Source: Branchiostoma floridae (lineage: Eukaryota > Chordata > Leptocardii > Amphioxiformes > Branchiostomatidae). From it: a stretch of 64,000 bases of DNA. This document shows positions 18,901 through 33,600 of this stretch, piece by piece. The translations under genes were made by a program, and so were the position numbers. The stretch spans positions 12,544,043-12,608,042 of the forward strand of contig NC_049982.1 of NCBI RefSeq assembly GCF_000003815.2. The letters run 5' to 3'. The number at the start of each line of letters is the position of its first letter. Positions within the stretch are counted from its first letter, which is position 1. The notes under the pieces were generated by a model. The model was not told the DNA's origin. It searched no databases and saw only the letters and a program-made list of their open reading frames with translations.

Positions 18901-19849
18901 TAATGGATCCATTTTGGCTAGGTTTGGTACAGGAACATTAATAAGAAACAAGCATTATTGGACGTTGAGAAGAACGAGGGGCATGTATATCTTGCCTGAA
19001 ACATACGTGGTTTGATAACCATGTCATGGATTTGACCAATTCGCTCGCCCGTTTTCATGCTAATCCTTTTGAAAGGAACGAAATAAAATTCAAATTGTGT
19101 CCACATGTGATAGGTTCCTATCGGTATAGGCATGCACGGAATCAGTAGTAAGAGATGTGCACAAATAACTCAGAGAAATACCCACAAAATTTCAGCGATA
19201 ACCTGTCAATATTTAAAAAAAATTAAGAGAACGTTTTAAGTTTCCACTTTAGTAACTAATGCATGTACCATTTGTAAAGCCTTGTCTTTTTTGCGAACTT
19301 GTTAGATAATCTTTTTGAAAGTGTTTATTATTTTGCTACAGATATAACTTCCCTGTCCTGTAGGTACAGAAAGATGAATAAAGTAGATTTTCCTCGGTGC
19401 TGAGAAGTTGTATCCGCCGGTGTGTTCCCACTGTAGTATGATGGAAGCGAGGAGAGATGACCGCCGACGTCTTAATTGAAGCAGCCGTGAAAAAGATATA
19501 GGAAGCAGTTGAAGTAGTTGAGTTGGCTTATGCACACTCTTTCATCTCTCGTTTATGTCCCGGAACTCATTTTGTAGCATCAAGAACACGGTTTTATCCG
19601 TCTGCGAGAGAAGGCCATCACAATATAAAACCGCAGAGGGATTTTCCGGCCGTTTCATTTGCGTGATAAACGCGTGAAATCTTGATATAGTTGTCGTGGG
19701 CGGGAGGTTTTTACGGCGAACAGCGTGCCGCCGGCTCACAACTCCACAAACGTTCTCATTTGTGGAAAGGGAACAGTAAATGTGACAAGCTTCCATCTGT
19801 AAAAGATCGGGCAAGTTTTCGCGGCTAACAATCAGTCAGTGACGCCACG

Positions 19850-19850
<1 letters not shown>
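15929..19850. other. Intergenic, no supported gene
   Basis: About 3.9 kb without a coding signal. It contains a purine-rich stretch at 16178-16216 (GAGGAAGGAAAGAAAGAAGA and on). The remainder is unique AT-rich DNA. Confidence 0.4.
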
Positions 19851-19926
<76 letters not shown>

Positions 19927-19978
19927 ATGCAGACACACACACACACACACACACAAACACACGCACATACAAACACCT
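19851..19978. repeat. (AC)n microsatellite
   Basis: A pure AC tract to 19924, then interrupted AC repeats to about 19978, followed by AGAGA/ACAGA-rich sequence to about 20070. The frame across it on the - strand is a repeat artefact. Confidence 0.95.
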
Positions 19979-20070
19979 ACATACACGTACGTAGAGACAG
20001 AAATACAGATAGAGACAGAAGTAGATTGATAGAGGGAGAGAGAGAAACTCAAAAAGAGAGAAATAGAACT

Positions 20071-22183
20071 CATCAGTCACGGCATGAGTTCTTCAAATAG
20101 GATTCTATCAAGTAGGATTTCATAAACGGCGTTTTTCTTTTTTGGGCTGCGTCTGTAATGAAATGGAAATAATGAAAAAAAAACATTTTTCGTCGTACAG
20201 GAGTCGGTTAGAATATTGTCATACTATTCATAGAGGTTACGTACTGTCTAGACATGAAGTAATATAGGACGAGTGGTCAGATTTCTTCACATGTCATTGT
20301 TGGACCTAGAGGTTTAACTGTGTCGTTAAAGATTTGTTTTGATCGCTTGGAAAATTTGTCAATTATCCCAAGCAAAAATAAGCTTCTCAAGTTCTGTATG
20401 TTTTTGTAGAAGGTTTTCCGATCCTATTGTAGACATCACACTTAAGTGAAATTATTTTACATCACAGTTTCTTGACGTTTATTATGTCCTAAACGATCTT
20501 TCCTCGCTCAGCAAGGACCCGGCTGCCAATGCGTTTTCAAGGGAACTTTGAAACACTCACGGATTTTTATGAAGTCAGTACTCCTGTGTCAAGCGCACAG
20601 ATTAAGATTTATGACTTACTCTTGGGTGCCCATGTATCATCTTTACGATATGACCTTGTAGCAAGTTGAGAAAAACACAAAGTTCTGGATGATGGGAGTG
20701 GACACAATCTCATCCCCAGAAAACTAAAGAAATGCATCATCTTACTCTTCAGGAAGGTAGCAATATGCTTTTTCGCCCGTGGGGTTAAAATTAAGATGAA
20801 AGCCGCCCGAACTGTTCTTATTTCCCTTGAGGGAAGAAAGAGTTGTGCTAATTGACGTTCCACACCCCCAAGGAAAATTCCCCTACACAGGAGGGTACAC
20901 CTAGGTTAACGGAAGACTAGGTTAAGTGATATTTTCCAGTGCATGGCCTAAAGTGTAATTGCTAAATGGACGCTGTGTTAACAACACTTAGTACGGTCAG
21001 AAAAAGTCAAAGATGACTTCCTGTTTAATGGATATAAAGTTTTGCTTATATCTTACACTATGATGAACAGGATGTTCCCTGATAACCCCACACCATACGG
21101 TAGATCGTCGGAAAGTTTTTTCGGTCTTTAAAAGTTCAACAAGCTCAGTTTGTCGCTCAAATGTTAACATGTTGACGAAGGAAAAGTTGGTAACAAAGCT
21201 TGCACGACTTGCTCTGCTTTTCCAGTGCATCTCATAAAGTTTATACTTATGCTCTGATTATTCCGCGGAACTGGCAAGTTTTTACTACATCACATCTTAG
21301 CCAATGAGCTTTGGTAAATAGAAAATCGTCGATGGCAGATACCTGGTAAAAAGGTACATATGACAGCGATTACTTTGAGGTACCGACACATCGTTTGAGG
21401 GCCAAGGGGAAGATAGGAATAACACAATAATTGAAAAGGGATAATATTGAAGACATCATCGTTCAATTTCATGACAAAGTTGACCCAAAGAAATCACACA
21501 ATATCTATCGCAAGAAATTCGGTTACCTTTGAAACGAACCGACAATTAACACGATCCAACACACGTTCCACTGGTACAATCTATGTCCCGAATTGTACAT
21601 TAATTTTTACCTTGTTGTGTTCAGTGGGTGTTTTTCGCGGTTAGGTTGAGTTCAGGGCGACTTACAGCCGAGTGTACTGTCTAAATTGTCACGATGATAT
21701 CCTTCACATTTAAGACATTCCCAAGGAGCTTGTGAGACGCCTACACCTTTACCTCCACAGACAACAGCGCAGAATGATATCTTAATCATAGAGGGTCATC
21801 TGAGATGGACTTTTAAGGACACAAACAGCAATCCATGCCCTTTGATTGCGGTTTGCATACATTAATGTTGACGAAATATGGTACAGACATTTGACATGGA
21901 GCAACATATAGGCAAATGGCATACGCGTTACATCAATATAATACTGGCCCTCCTTTGATCAGCTGTTTCCACATATTCTCTCGCACTAATAGTTATCTAC
22001 AATTACTCAGTGCACAAAATACATTTCTTTTTACAGAAGGACTCATATGCCCCCCCCTGGAACTATGGAATGCGTCAAAATGCATTCCCAGATTTAAGGT
22101 TCAGAAAAAAAACGCCCAGCCTTCGTGGTGAAACCAATACCCGGTTTTGTTCCCTCCCAAACCAAAGCAAGACTTTTTGAAGT
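20071..22183. other. Intergenic, no supported gene
   Basis: Unique AT-rich DNA. Small frames on both strands (for example 21447-21644 and 21916-22131) lack any recognisable domain. Confidence 0.4.
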
Positions 22184-22201
22184 CCCCCCCCCCCCCCCCC
22201 C
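22184..22201. repeat. C18 homopolymer
   Basis: Eighteen C in a row. It lies inside the - strand open frame at 22075-22431 as a Gly run and argues against that frame being a gene. Confidence 0.95.
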
Positions 22202-23217
22202 AATTTCAAACGGCCTCTCTCCAGAAGTCCTGTTTTGCCTCTGGTGCCGAATTTCAACCCTCGCCGCCGGTAATTAACAGTGTCAAAACAGCCCCTCCCG
22301 ACAGAAACCCGCTTCTCTGAAGCCAATCCAAGAATCAACGTCAAAATTAAGTTGAATTGAGCCAATGAGCCCCGGCCTCTTTCTATCCGAGCCCTTTTCG
22401 CCTGTTTTGAATTTGGCCAACCTACCGACAAGGACGCTTGTTTTGAAAACAGGAAAGTAAATCTACGGTCTAATGAAGAGCTCAGCTTGAGAGCTAAGTT
22501 GGAACGTCCGAAGTGCCCTGGGAATGAGAACTAATGGGCCCTGAGCTTGTTTTTGTCTGATGACTAGGTGGTCCTATTTTTTCCAGGGAATTCGGGGTAA
22601 GAGAAGCTAAAACCAAGAGCTTTGTGATAATAGGAGATCCAGGCAGCGTCTATGACGTGGGACAAGAAAAGTGCATGGAGAGTGGCCTTGGCTTTTTTAT
22701 TTTTTTTACGTGTAAATGTTTACACTATTTGTGTATGATATGTACTGAAGTCTCAAAGTAGGCTAGATTGGAGTAAATGGCATACCGTGCTCATTTTACG
22801 ACTTTTGTTTTTGCAATTATGTGAACAATATCTACCTGTTAACGTCGTTGTATTGTGCATCGTATATCAAGATGATGTTCAGTTTGTAATAATTGACTCT
22901 TGCAGAATAGTATCGGGAAGCTCTAACTATTAACAGAGAGCAGCATAAGACACAAACAAACAAACAACAAAAAACAAACAAGTGGGGTGATAGATAGAAG
23001 TGAAGAGCGTATCCCAAATAGCATGTAGGAAAGTTGTACTTTTCGTCGACTATAACTTGCAAACAGTTCATTGTGATAACGACTAAAACAGCATGTGACC
23101 GGTAACTTGCTTAGGTCTAGCAAAACATGATGTGTTTCCGGTTCCAGTTATGACTACTTGTTAAGTTGCGTCATTATTCTAGGTAATGTAATCAACACTG
23201 AAATTGATGTGTTCCTC
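22202..23217. other. Intergenic, no supported gene
   Basis: No coding signal. GC-richer pyrimidine-skewed part at 22202-22330, then AT-rich. Confidence 0.35.
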
Positions 23218-23504
23218 AAGGTGGGGTCACACCTGCGTATGTATTCAAGTCCGTATGAGGCGCGCATGGGAGTATTTGCCTCCACCAGGCCCCTCAGGTC
23301 GTTGGAAAAATAATAGAAATTGGACAAACGTAAACAGGTAATATGTCAGACGAGTTAGCTGGGTCGCTAACCATACTTCTCGGTCAGTTAACTGTATCTA
23401 TATTTGTACTATTTTCCCCGCCACCTGTGGAGCCTGGTAGAGACTAAGAGCTTCATACGCACCTCAAACGGACTTGAATATATACGCATGTGTGACCCCA
23501 CCTT
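23218..23504. repeat. 287-bp MITE-like element
   Basis: Inverted termini AAGGTGGGGTCACAC and GTGTGACCCCACCTT. The next 20 bp also pair (TATTCAAGTCCGT against ACGGACTTGAATA). No coding capacity; target duplication not evident. It is the clearest DNA-transposon relic in the 12-43 kb stretch. Confidence 0.75.
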
Positions 23505-26014
23505 CACGTTAGTAAGCTGAAGGAACACCTACATGTATGGTGAATATCATTATCAACGTACATCTATGCTAATGTACTTGTATATCCACGTAGAAAGTCG
23601 ACAGTTGTTGAGGGTACGGTTCAAATTGTACTGTAATGTAAGTCTTTTTCATCTTTCAAAAAGCTATTGAGATGCCGTATGAGAACCTATGTATAGAAAG
23701 GTTTTGTTTGTGCACAACAGGGAAGCATGGAGGTGTGTGTATACTATACAGATATTGGCTTCAAATATCTTACAACTGTGTGATCAACATTCAGACATGC
23801 AAATATTTGTATCATGGCTGAGTTGTAGACTGCATACCTAGTTTTGCAACTTTGACTATGAAAATAGGTTTTCTGGATAGGTAGAAAATATGTCATTTAT
23901 AGGTATGGAATTCTAAACGCAAACAGAAGACAGCATATGTTTACCAAATAGTTGACATACTGCAAAAAAAAAAAAAAACGTATCAAGCAAGTCAGTGTTC
24001 AAAATACCCTGCGGAAAGAGCACTTTGTATCTAGAATCCTTATAATCAGGAAGCATCGGCGCTCTTTTGTTGTGGTTACGACGCGAAACTTATTGTCTTT
24101 GAACAGACGATCTTCGTAAATGATTTTATCACTTCATCGATTTGGGGAGGAGAATTTGTGCGCGAGGGGCGTTTGAGATAAACACAAGACCACCTGGACT
24201 GACACAATCTTTGTCATCATCTCTTTGACTATTCCTGAGAAAGGGGCTGACCGAATTATTTTTTTAAGTATCGAAACAAAACACAATATATCAATGATGT
24301 TCTTGTGTGGTATGACCACAATGAAAGTTGACAAGAAATGAGTTTTAATGGCAATACTGTACAATATAGCTAAATCCTACCTTATTGTGCTTTGTCAGAA
24401 TTGCCCTTAATTAGCCCATTTGTCTCACGAAACTTCACCTGTATGTGCCAGATCAGACAAGATACGCGCTAAAAGGACGACGAAAATTCCCTGGGGCGGC
24501 GGGAGTGATAACAGAAGACGGACGAGCCTGAAAGTTCCCTCCCACCTGTCGTGCCATCCCAGTAAACAGTCCACCCCCTCCCCACTCCGTCAATCATCCA
24601 TGCATGCCGGTTCTTTTTGATCTGACGTACCTTTCAACAAAACTGTAATTTTTCTTAAACACAATTAGGCTCAGGCTGTATCTGCACAAGACATCACGAC
24701 TCCCGAGCCTTTAAATGAATTGTCATAAAATTTTCTCGGTTAGAGGGCTCTTGTTTCAGATAGTTGCGAGTGATATATGCAACCTTTTATTGACCTCAGT
24801 TCTTCCACTCAACTCGCGGTCTATACTTCTTGCTAATAAAATGCAGGAGATAATTCTACTTTTCTGTAAAGCTTGGTGATAAACAGAAATGAATTCCCTA
24901 TCTCATTGCACGCGCGATCTGACATCTACACCATACATATGAAAACGAAGAGGAAATGTTTTCAGTAGTCCATATTTAGGAATTCATGACAGACGATGCT
25001 TGCTTGAGTAATTTGTCAAAAGTTATCAGCTACATTCCACCAAGCTTTTAACACAACATAGTTCGAAAATTGTGTTCCTAGATATAAAATAAAGTTTAAA
25101 GTTGTTATGATCAATGTATGAATACCAAAAAAGAGAAAGAAAACCCTTTTGAAAACCAAAATACTGGTCATTGGTGGCATCAGTAGAAGTGATAAGGAGA
25201 AATTTATTGTTGTTGATGTGTAAAGGGCATCACACGGGTTCTTAATGCTGTGTCTTTAAAGTAAGGGTCTCGCCCTTTCATAAAAGTGCTGGCGGATTAT
25301 AGATCTGTGTGCCCCGTGTCACTTCTCAGGCGACACTTCTGTCACTTAGAACCTGTGATAACATCGTTAGGCTGGGCAGGTCGTCTCTTCTTAAGTACAT
25401 CTACGCAATGGTCTCTCCTTTTTGTACGCGGGCTTTACTTTCAATTTCCCGAATTACAACAGAGGACTGGTACAAATTAGGCAACTTTTGTTTGATTTAT
25501 GACCGTCTGGGTGCGACCTGTTTCGCCAGGATAACTGTGTGGAATCCCATAGTCCTTTGCGCGCCGAAGAACTTCAGTGGTTCAATAGTTCAAGTTTGCG
25601 TACATTTCTTTTTACTCGCCGTCTTTGTTTTTACTTCAAATTTACAAAGACGTCGTGCCTTAATTGCACAAGGAGATGTTTAAAGATGTTTTGCGATTTC
25701 TTTTCTGACAAAGTGTTTAACAAAGTGTTATAGCGACTAGCTCTTTATCCGTTTGAATAGTTGACTTTTCTGTGGTTAGATTGCGTCACGACAGAAGCAT
25801 CTATAACTGCCATGCCCCCCGGAATTCACCTACATGTTTTGGGTTCATGGCAAATGTAAATATTTGGATTCATATTAAACAAGAATTGGCTGCTAGAGTA
25901 CCGCAATAAAACGAATCTGTCAACCGAACGATAAAAGAGATTCCCGACAATGAAGCTAAATAAATGGTGACGATGGAAAATGAACGGAAAGCTTAAACAG
26001 TGACGTGACGATGA
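23505..26014. other. Intergenic, no supported gene
   Basis: About 2.5 kb of unique AT-rich sequence, with an A15 run at 23964-23978. Open frame 25309-25683 shows no known domain. Confidence 0.4.
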
Positions 26015-26083
26015 CGTGCCCGGGAAACAAACCCGCGACCCTTGGTTGAAGGCGCCCAGCTGCCGCCGTGAGATGCACCCCTC
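26015..26083 (-). repeat. Possible tRNA-derived SINE relic
   Basis: Read on the - strand, GGTCGCGGGTTTGTTTCCCG resembles a tRNA B box and T-arm (GGTTCGATTCC core with changes), preceded by CAGCTGGGCGCCTTCAACCA as in D-arm/anticodon parts of invertebrate SINE heads. There is no full cloverleaf, so this is only a weak call. Confidence 0.35.
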
Positions 26084-29000
26084 TCAGTTGTCTTCCTTGC
26101 GGTCTTTGCATCTTGTCAGGCGGCGGGCCTGACAGCCATTAAGCAGGCGAGCGCTCAGGCGAGTGATGCCTTTTGAAAGATGCTTCTAGTTAATGCTCTA
26201 TTTGATTGCGCCTATTCTTCAATATTGCCGGCTTTACGACAATTTACTGGCCCGCGTTAATAGACTGAACCCAGCGTAGACATGCCGCGGAGTGATGGCG
26301 TGATAAAGGCAGAGTTTTGCCCATTATAGTTCAAGTTGGGCATATTTCTGGGAGTCGTGTATTCCAAGCCCATCCGGTGTAAGAGATGAAACCCTATCTG
26401 CAAGGTTACCACTGTGAGATGTAAACCACATCCTTTCAGGCGTATTTCGCTCTGCTTATATTTATGGCTGCATACCAGACACAACTTTTCTGAAGGCGTT
26501 CCGATCGCCGGATGATAAGTAGCCGCGGCGACGCCACGGATAATTTTACCTGACAGAGTGGCTAGCGTGGCCGGGCTTGGCTGCACCCCCTATCTTTCCC
26601 CTAACGCGCTGTAGCAGAAAAGTTGACGAAGCACCGGCGCCAGCCCCAATTTTGGGTGGCAATGCTCTCCTTTCATCTCACCTACCGCACAATCGGCAAC
26701 CATTTGAAACATTTCGACCCGGAGTCTGAGCGTTTTGACCCTCCCCTAAGTTGGCAACACTGTCAGAAAGACCGGCACGGAACGGACTGTAATAGTTTGA
26801 AGTACGCCAACGCATAAAGTGGGGATAAACGCGCTGCATTGTTTGTAAAAGTTTTCCTGTCATCTTTAAGAGACGTTGTAAACCCACCCTAGCCTATAAT
26901 TGTTAATAGTCGCTGTTAATACACCTATCTAGAGAGATAAAGATCACACCCAGACAAAAAGCAAAATATGTGCACCATTGTTAGGGCTTGTACGGAAGGC
27001 GTCTCGGGCGCCAAGCCGACGGACACGGGTTGCGACTCCGAGAATCGCCCGAAGGGCCGAGCTGAACTCTCCGTGAACCCGACTACCTGCGACTTACCCC
27101 CGTGCCACCGTGAAGCAGAGTCCGGCCGCTATCACCAGCCTGAGACGGCTAGGCAGACAAGGGAGCGATTTTTAATTGGGACTAGATAAGGGTAACGAGT
27201 GAAGGCAAGGGGCGACGGCCATGGTGTCTCCGTGCAGTCTAGCAGGCGAGCCAGGGCAGCGGAAAATTAACTTCGAGCCAGACAAACTCTTTATGGGCAA
27301 AACGATTAACGCCTTCTCCACTTTTAATAGTGCGTGAAGCCAGCCCCATTGTGGGCAAATGTTAATAAAATTCGTCATAGAGAAAATTGTTGGCTCTGTA
27401 CATTGAACAAAAATGGCCAATTTTGCAGCTGCTTTCACGCACGATGATTTTTGACAGTTTGACGATCATAACATCATGCAGAGTTCGTCCCGCGCTCGTT
27501 AACAACGGTACGAAACGAAGAGAAGTACTTTGCTGTTGTCAGGAAAGTTGACGGACTTGCGTGCAGACGATGCCTTGGCCCTTGACAACCAAAAAGGCGG
27601 GAAAGATCAAACATTTTGTCTGAGTAGACATGTTGGTTGGAGATCATTAATTCCTCAGTTCAGCTGTGCACTCATGTGTCGTCTAACAATGCTGTCATCC
27701 AATGTAATTAACTGATATTTACTACAGGTTTATACAACTCATGGAGTGCAACTGAAGGTCAACATATTCTGGAAAAGATATTCTGAAGTTTCAATAGTAG
27801 ATATAAAACTCCACGGCGTGAGAAACAGCGTCGCTATTTTGTAACATGGATATGTCATCTGGACAACGTATGGACCTCCTATTATCGCTTCTGTAATCTG
27901 TTTACGTATGTACAAAGAATTATCGGTATTCCGGCGACTTTGTCCTTGAGATTTCACTGTAAAGACCTCCATGGATATGGAAAGGACGCTTCACTCTAGC
28001 TCTGATGACTCAGGGCTACCACAGAATCACTGGTATCAGTATTGAGTTTCTTGTATTATCACGTTTACCTGATGCCACCTGCCTCGTGGGGGTATCGCCA
28101 TGTCTTTTTTACACAATGCTTTGTCAACATCGTGACAGCTTACAAATTTAGTGTGTCTTTACAATAAAGTGTTGTCTCGTCATACAGTGTCTATACCATT
28201 GACTGAAACCTTTTGTTCTCGTGTTACATGTACTTAACAGCAGAAGAACAACAAGATACACATCGTCGAGTATGTACAGTACAGTGTCTCTCAAATTGGG
28301 CAATTAGCTTCTTGGCAGCTAATGTGTTAGCAGTATATGCTGCCGCGTTAACATTTCTCGTGCAGAAAAAGTCTCCTTCAGTCCTTGACCGAAAGCTCCA
28401 AATGGCTGTGTGATTTAGTAGCCGAACTGCGCGGCTAAGGTTGAATTCTGTAACCTTACAGCAGTTCAGACGGCAGTTTTAAGAGATGGCCACCTACTGT
28501 GCCTGCACGAGTCTCCCAGCAGGTGGTGTGAAGGTGAGTACTGACTTGCACATGTAAATCGCTCAGTTCGTGGTCTCAGGGCGCTCTCTTGTGCACCTAC
28601 GCGTGCGTAATGCACCTTGATGTAAGGTGACCCGGCCTCTCAGGCGCGAACACAATGGCGGCATGCTAGTCTTGTTTAGAACCAGACCGGTGGAGGAATT
28701 AATTAGACGGTAGCAGAGATACCGCCCTTCCCATTAATGTTATTGAAAAGAACGTAATGATGGGGTACACAAGCAAACACGTACCTATAAATCAAGGAAA
28801 GGGCAACACTTAAGAACTGCCTACTTGTGATTCTACAGCGCCCTCCCTCTGGCTATGAAAGAAAGAAAAAAAGTTTCGCGCCACAGTGGCGAGTTGACCC
28901 GCCGACGACTCCCAACAGATAACAAACGCCACCCTTCCAGAGTTTATTCCATGACTCCTTGACATAAAACAGAAAAATTCGCCGGGACACTTCAAATACA

Positions 29001-30636
29001 CACAGCCTCACACTCCCAACCCCGCCGGCAGAATCAATCTGGTTTGAAGTCCGGGGTGGATTTTGCTGTTTGGTGGGTCGTATCCTTTTCAACTCCACAA
29101 GATCGTGTTCCAACATTGTTGGATAACATTTGCAGAAAGACGTGAGCTTAGGTGGATTTGAGGATCCCGACTATCGCTTCCTTCTGCAATGAAATATAGC
29201 CCCGCCTGCCGAGCTCCGGTGGAGCAGAAAATACGGTGAGTCGAAGTTCAGGTAATTTTTGCCAAGTAACCGAGTTCGAAAATCCGAGGAGATTTACCTT
29301 AACCCCGCGTTCTTAGACACCGTAAAATCGCCACTTAAAACTTGAACACTTTCCCTCTCAAAAACTTCTAAGGCCATTTGAGCACTGCGCAAAGTAGGTA
29401 TCCATAACACATTAAGGCCTATTACCAAGCGGTGCTAAAAGTTTTCAGCTAGCGCCGTGGGACCCAGAAGGCGGATAACATCCACTCTTTCTGACAAGAT
29501 CTCCGGAAATGTTCTAACTCTGCTGACGGGACCGTGGGCAAATCTTCCCGCCAGACATGTTCAGGTTGCGCCAGACATGAACCCTGCAAAGTGGTGGTCA
29601 TGAACATCTCCGACTATCATTACCACACGGGTCAAAGGTAACTCCGCCTGTATGTCCAGGGCAGACTACATGTACATGACAGGCCATTCTCCCCTTCCTG
29701 CCTTCAGCTGTCTCTGGCGTTTCGTGTATTACTCTTCGGTCGTCGTCTATAATTGAGTCAACGTAGTCGTCTCAGTACTTTGTCTTCAGGGCTCGGTCGG
29801 AGCATTTAATGTGAGGAACATCCCCAGAGCTTGATGTTTTTCCCATCACCAGTATGGCTCGCAGTCAGAGACTCGACGGACGTCAAGGCTGCTTAATTTA
29901 ATGCCGTTATGTTGCCGACTGGCCTTCTACGCCATATTACTTAAATACCTTTGCGTTTTATAGTTTTGCTGATTTTATTTCCCAGATGAGAGACGTGCGG
30001 TGCTCAGAGCCCGTTAACTTGGTGTACTTGACCGTGGATCTCATTTACATGTAAAGTCTGGCAAATTTTATCCCTGGGTGATAATTATAGGATTATCACT
30101 TGCTACCACTCTTAACATACTTCTCATCTCGTAAAAAACTTTAAACAATTAAGGAAATTCATTCGACGATGTATGTAAGCAAAATACGTGGCAGTACAGT
30201 CAAACTGGATTTAATTATATTACATCAATCACTTTGCTTCAGAGGATTGAAAAATAAGAAAGACAAAATTGGAAAATCGAATTACAGAAATTCTTTTGTT
30301 TTCACAATGATTCATTTTTGGTACTTGTTACAACACTTATGATAACCTGACGTGGAAGCAATGTATTCCAAGTTTGTGAAACTGGTGTTTGAAAGAAAAG
30401 TGAGAGACAAAAACTGGACGCTCTGACTTTGTTCTTATCGTACGTTTGGCTGTACTCGCTGGGGACCAGCCGTTTAATGCGAGTCAGATCGGGGAGAGAT
30501 GCTTGGGTTATCTGGAATTTCTCTAACATGCGGGAAAGTGTGGTGACGCCAGTATGTCGGCATGGGCTGAGTCCGCCTGTCAAGCCGTCGGGCCTGCAGG
30601 GGACAGATCGGGAGTGATTTACACGGTGGAGTAGTA

Positions 30637-30640
<4 letters not shown>
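26084..30640. other. Intergenic, no supported gene
   Basis: About 4.5 kb, largely unique. A GC-rich patch lies at 27000-27150. I see no homeobox, zinc finger or other exon signature on either strand. A candidate stretch for conserved regulatory elements by position only. Confidence 0.4.
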
Positions 30641-30672
<32 letters not shown>

Positions 30673-30683
30673 AAGAGAGAGAT
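30641..30683. repeat. (GA)n microsatellite
   Basis: GA repeat with two AAG interruptions; on the other strand it gives a Ser/Leu-rich frame that is an artefact. Confidence 0.93.
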
Positions 30684-33600
30684 AAGGAAAAAAAGTGTGT
30701 AAGGGAGGAGTAATGGATGTGCAGAGATTTGTCTCACCCAGGCAGGCATATATATGAACCGGGGTAAAGGTGCCTCATCAACTTTCTTAGTTGTTTTAAG
30801 TAGTACTGCCCATTTTTTCAATTGCTTTCACCGAGGTTTTTTCGTTTCAAAGTAGTCGATGGACCATCTACCTTTGCCCCCCTCCCTCACAGATCAATCA
30901 TAAAATCGTGCCTGTAAAACGTTTAGGCAGAACATGACATTGCGGATGACTCAGGTAATCTAGGCAATTTCCTCTATTAACAGATTCCCCTCCCCTTGTT
31001 CGGGGTGTACCGCAGGTCTATGTGGTGCACCTGCCGAGGCGTACCTCTGGGCCGTCCACACGCTCCCAACAAGCCCCCCTGTCTGTGTGTGCCACCCCCA
31101 CAAGCGATAATACATCATAAGCACCCATTAGATCAACATGCTGTCATATCCCGTGTCATTTCAACGCGGATGGATCAAACGGGTGCATCCAATAATGTCA
31201 TAGTACATGAGGTCACCTCCCGACGGGCAGTCATCCTCCTTATCATTCCGCGTACCCCCCCGAGGACTACTTTTTTTCTCAGTATTTTTCTTCCATTACG
31301 TTTTTCGCGGCGTTCTCGTTAAAGGAAATTCTCCGGAGTGTAGCGTTCCGCCTCACGAGTGACGACAGGCTAGTTAAAGTCTTCCTCCCCCCTGAGTCGG
31401 GTTTCAACGCCTCGATATTGAAGTGACCTTTGCGAAGAATTGCCATGTTAAGGGTGCGTGTTGCGTGATATGGATCCAATGTTGCCGCCAACAGCACGTC
31501 TGCCTAATGAGAACAGATTGTTATAAATCATTCCCGCCACGGATAACCTTCCTGTTGACACGATTTTCCCCCGTCTTTCCTGCGTGCATGATAGCGCGGG
31601 AAACAAGCTAAGAGGTGGCTCAGCCACAAGACAGGTAATAGATTCCCTCATCTAATCCGTTCCCATTACGGCTTAGAGAGGGAAGTTATCCTGCTAAGCT
31701 GGAGCGAGCTGTCCGAATCCTCGTCGTTCATCACTCTATGATGGGTCCGTGTGACTCCTGGCCCCATCACCTGACCATCGTCAGCAGTTTATCGCACGTC
31801 CATTTGTACCTAATGGCCACGGATTGAGTGGTGTGTTTAGAAGCAGAAATTCCCCCGCGGGAAAAGAAGGTAATCCAAGATATTTTACGCGAAAAACAAG
31901 ACCGCACAATCAAAGCCCAATCAGCCTCCGAGGCGAGGATAGGTAAAAAGCAGAGCACCCTCGGAAAACTTCAGTTCCGATGCCCTTTGACACGAAATAC
32001 CGGTTCTCCCGCCATTGCGTCTGTAGGGGAGGGACTATTTCCCAGATAGGCATCTGGCTGCACTTTGAAAGTTATAGTAAACAGTAAGTAGATACATCTC
32101 GGGATAATCGTTATCGTTATCGTCTGATTTGCAGACGATATTGTCGTCGTGTGTCAGGCAGCAGACGACAGTTCGTCATTTCTGTGAGAAAACCGACAAA
32201 CGGTTCCGAAATGTTTCTCAGATTCTGACTGATTCGTACAAAAAGCGCGTAGTTCTTGTGGAATAGCGGGGCTACAAATTTGCAATGTTTTCTCCCAACC
32301 GATTTCCACGTGGCGGCGACCTAACTGAAGTGTTGAGTGGCAGCGTGTTATTGATGACAAACGATAGAAACTTCATCCCTCGCCGTATCAGGCCCTGCGC
32401 GCCCCACCTCCGGACATTTTCCCACAGGCCCAACATTAAGACCTGAAATTTTTGCCCCCTTCCTCCAGAAATCCGAGACCCTCTCTGTTGTAGCCGAGTC
32501 GGTGCCAGGCTGGCCAGGGGAGAGTCATTAGTACTACATTAGTGGCAAATGTGATGCACTTGATAGCAAGGGTGTTTGGAAAATTAGCACCTTGAGGACC
32601 AAGGGCGGCGCGTCCTCTTGGTCTCGGGTGCGCGAGGGCAGCCATATTGATTGCAACGAATTTGTTCCAGTCGCGCCCTTCAGACGCTGCTGGTCGTTAC
32701 AACACTAATGACCACTTTCCACAGATAATCCTGGCGAAAAAGGCCTTTCCGCGACATTCCGCAGGGAGCAGTTGTCTTGATTCGACACCTCAAACGCCAG
32801 TGGTTCACCTTAATTTCCGTGAAAGTTGCGAGGCTCTGTGCACGCCAAACGCCCGGGTCACGCCCGGGTTTCAGCGCCGAACATCCCATCCCTTTACAGC
32901 GCGCAGTTTCATGTGTGTGAGATGGGCTAAAGCGCAGACCTATTACACGTCCGTTTCCAAAATGTCTTCGTACAAACACGTTAGCCAGGCTTTTACGCGG
33001 GAAACTAAACTTTCCATGTGACGCCAGCCGTCCGGGACAGTGTACAGCCGTGGTGTCTATGTGTAAACCGGATTAAAGGGTCAGAAGGGTGTGTAAACTT
33101 GTCAAGAGACGGACACATTTACATTGTCAACTTGTCTACAACTTTCTTCTAAATGACTCGCTGCAGTTTCTTAGGAGATATACCTGCAGGACCGCCGTAT
33201 GTCTTGGATATTTCCTTCTCATTAAAGTCCACTTAAGAGTACTCTTATTGCCCTAAGATAACAATATCGCATGTTGCAGGTACCATATGTTGCCTTTGAC
33301 CATCGTTCTTTTCTTGGGTGAGTAGAATGGAAGATTTGTACTTTTCATCAACTCACAGTCACCCATTTTGTCTATCTGATGGAGTTTTGGGCATCTGGGA
33401 AATTTTCCGAAATTGTCCCATTGTCCCATTTTGCGAAAAAGAACGTTTAGAGCACAGTAACCTGTCAAAATCAGAAATAGAAACCTTGATTTTCTGAAAG
33501 AATGTAACTTTGACTTCTACTTGTGAAGTCTTCTAAGTTTGTTTTATTTCACACTGACAGTCAGTTTTATGTAATTTTGTTTATGACCTGCTTCGTTGCT

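Noticed and set aside
22075-22431. 118-codon - strand frame
   Set aside because: It includes a Gly run encoded by the C18 homopolymer and has no known domain.
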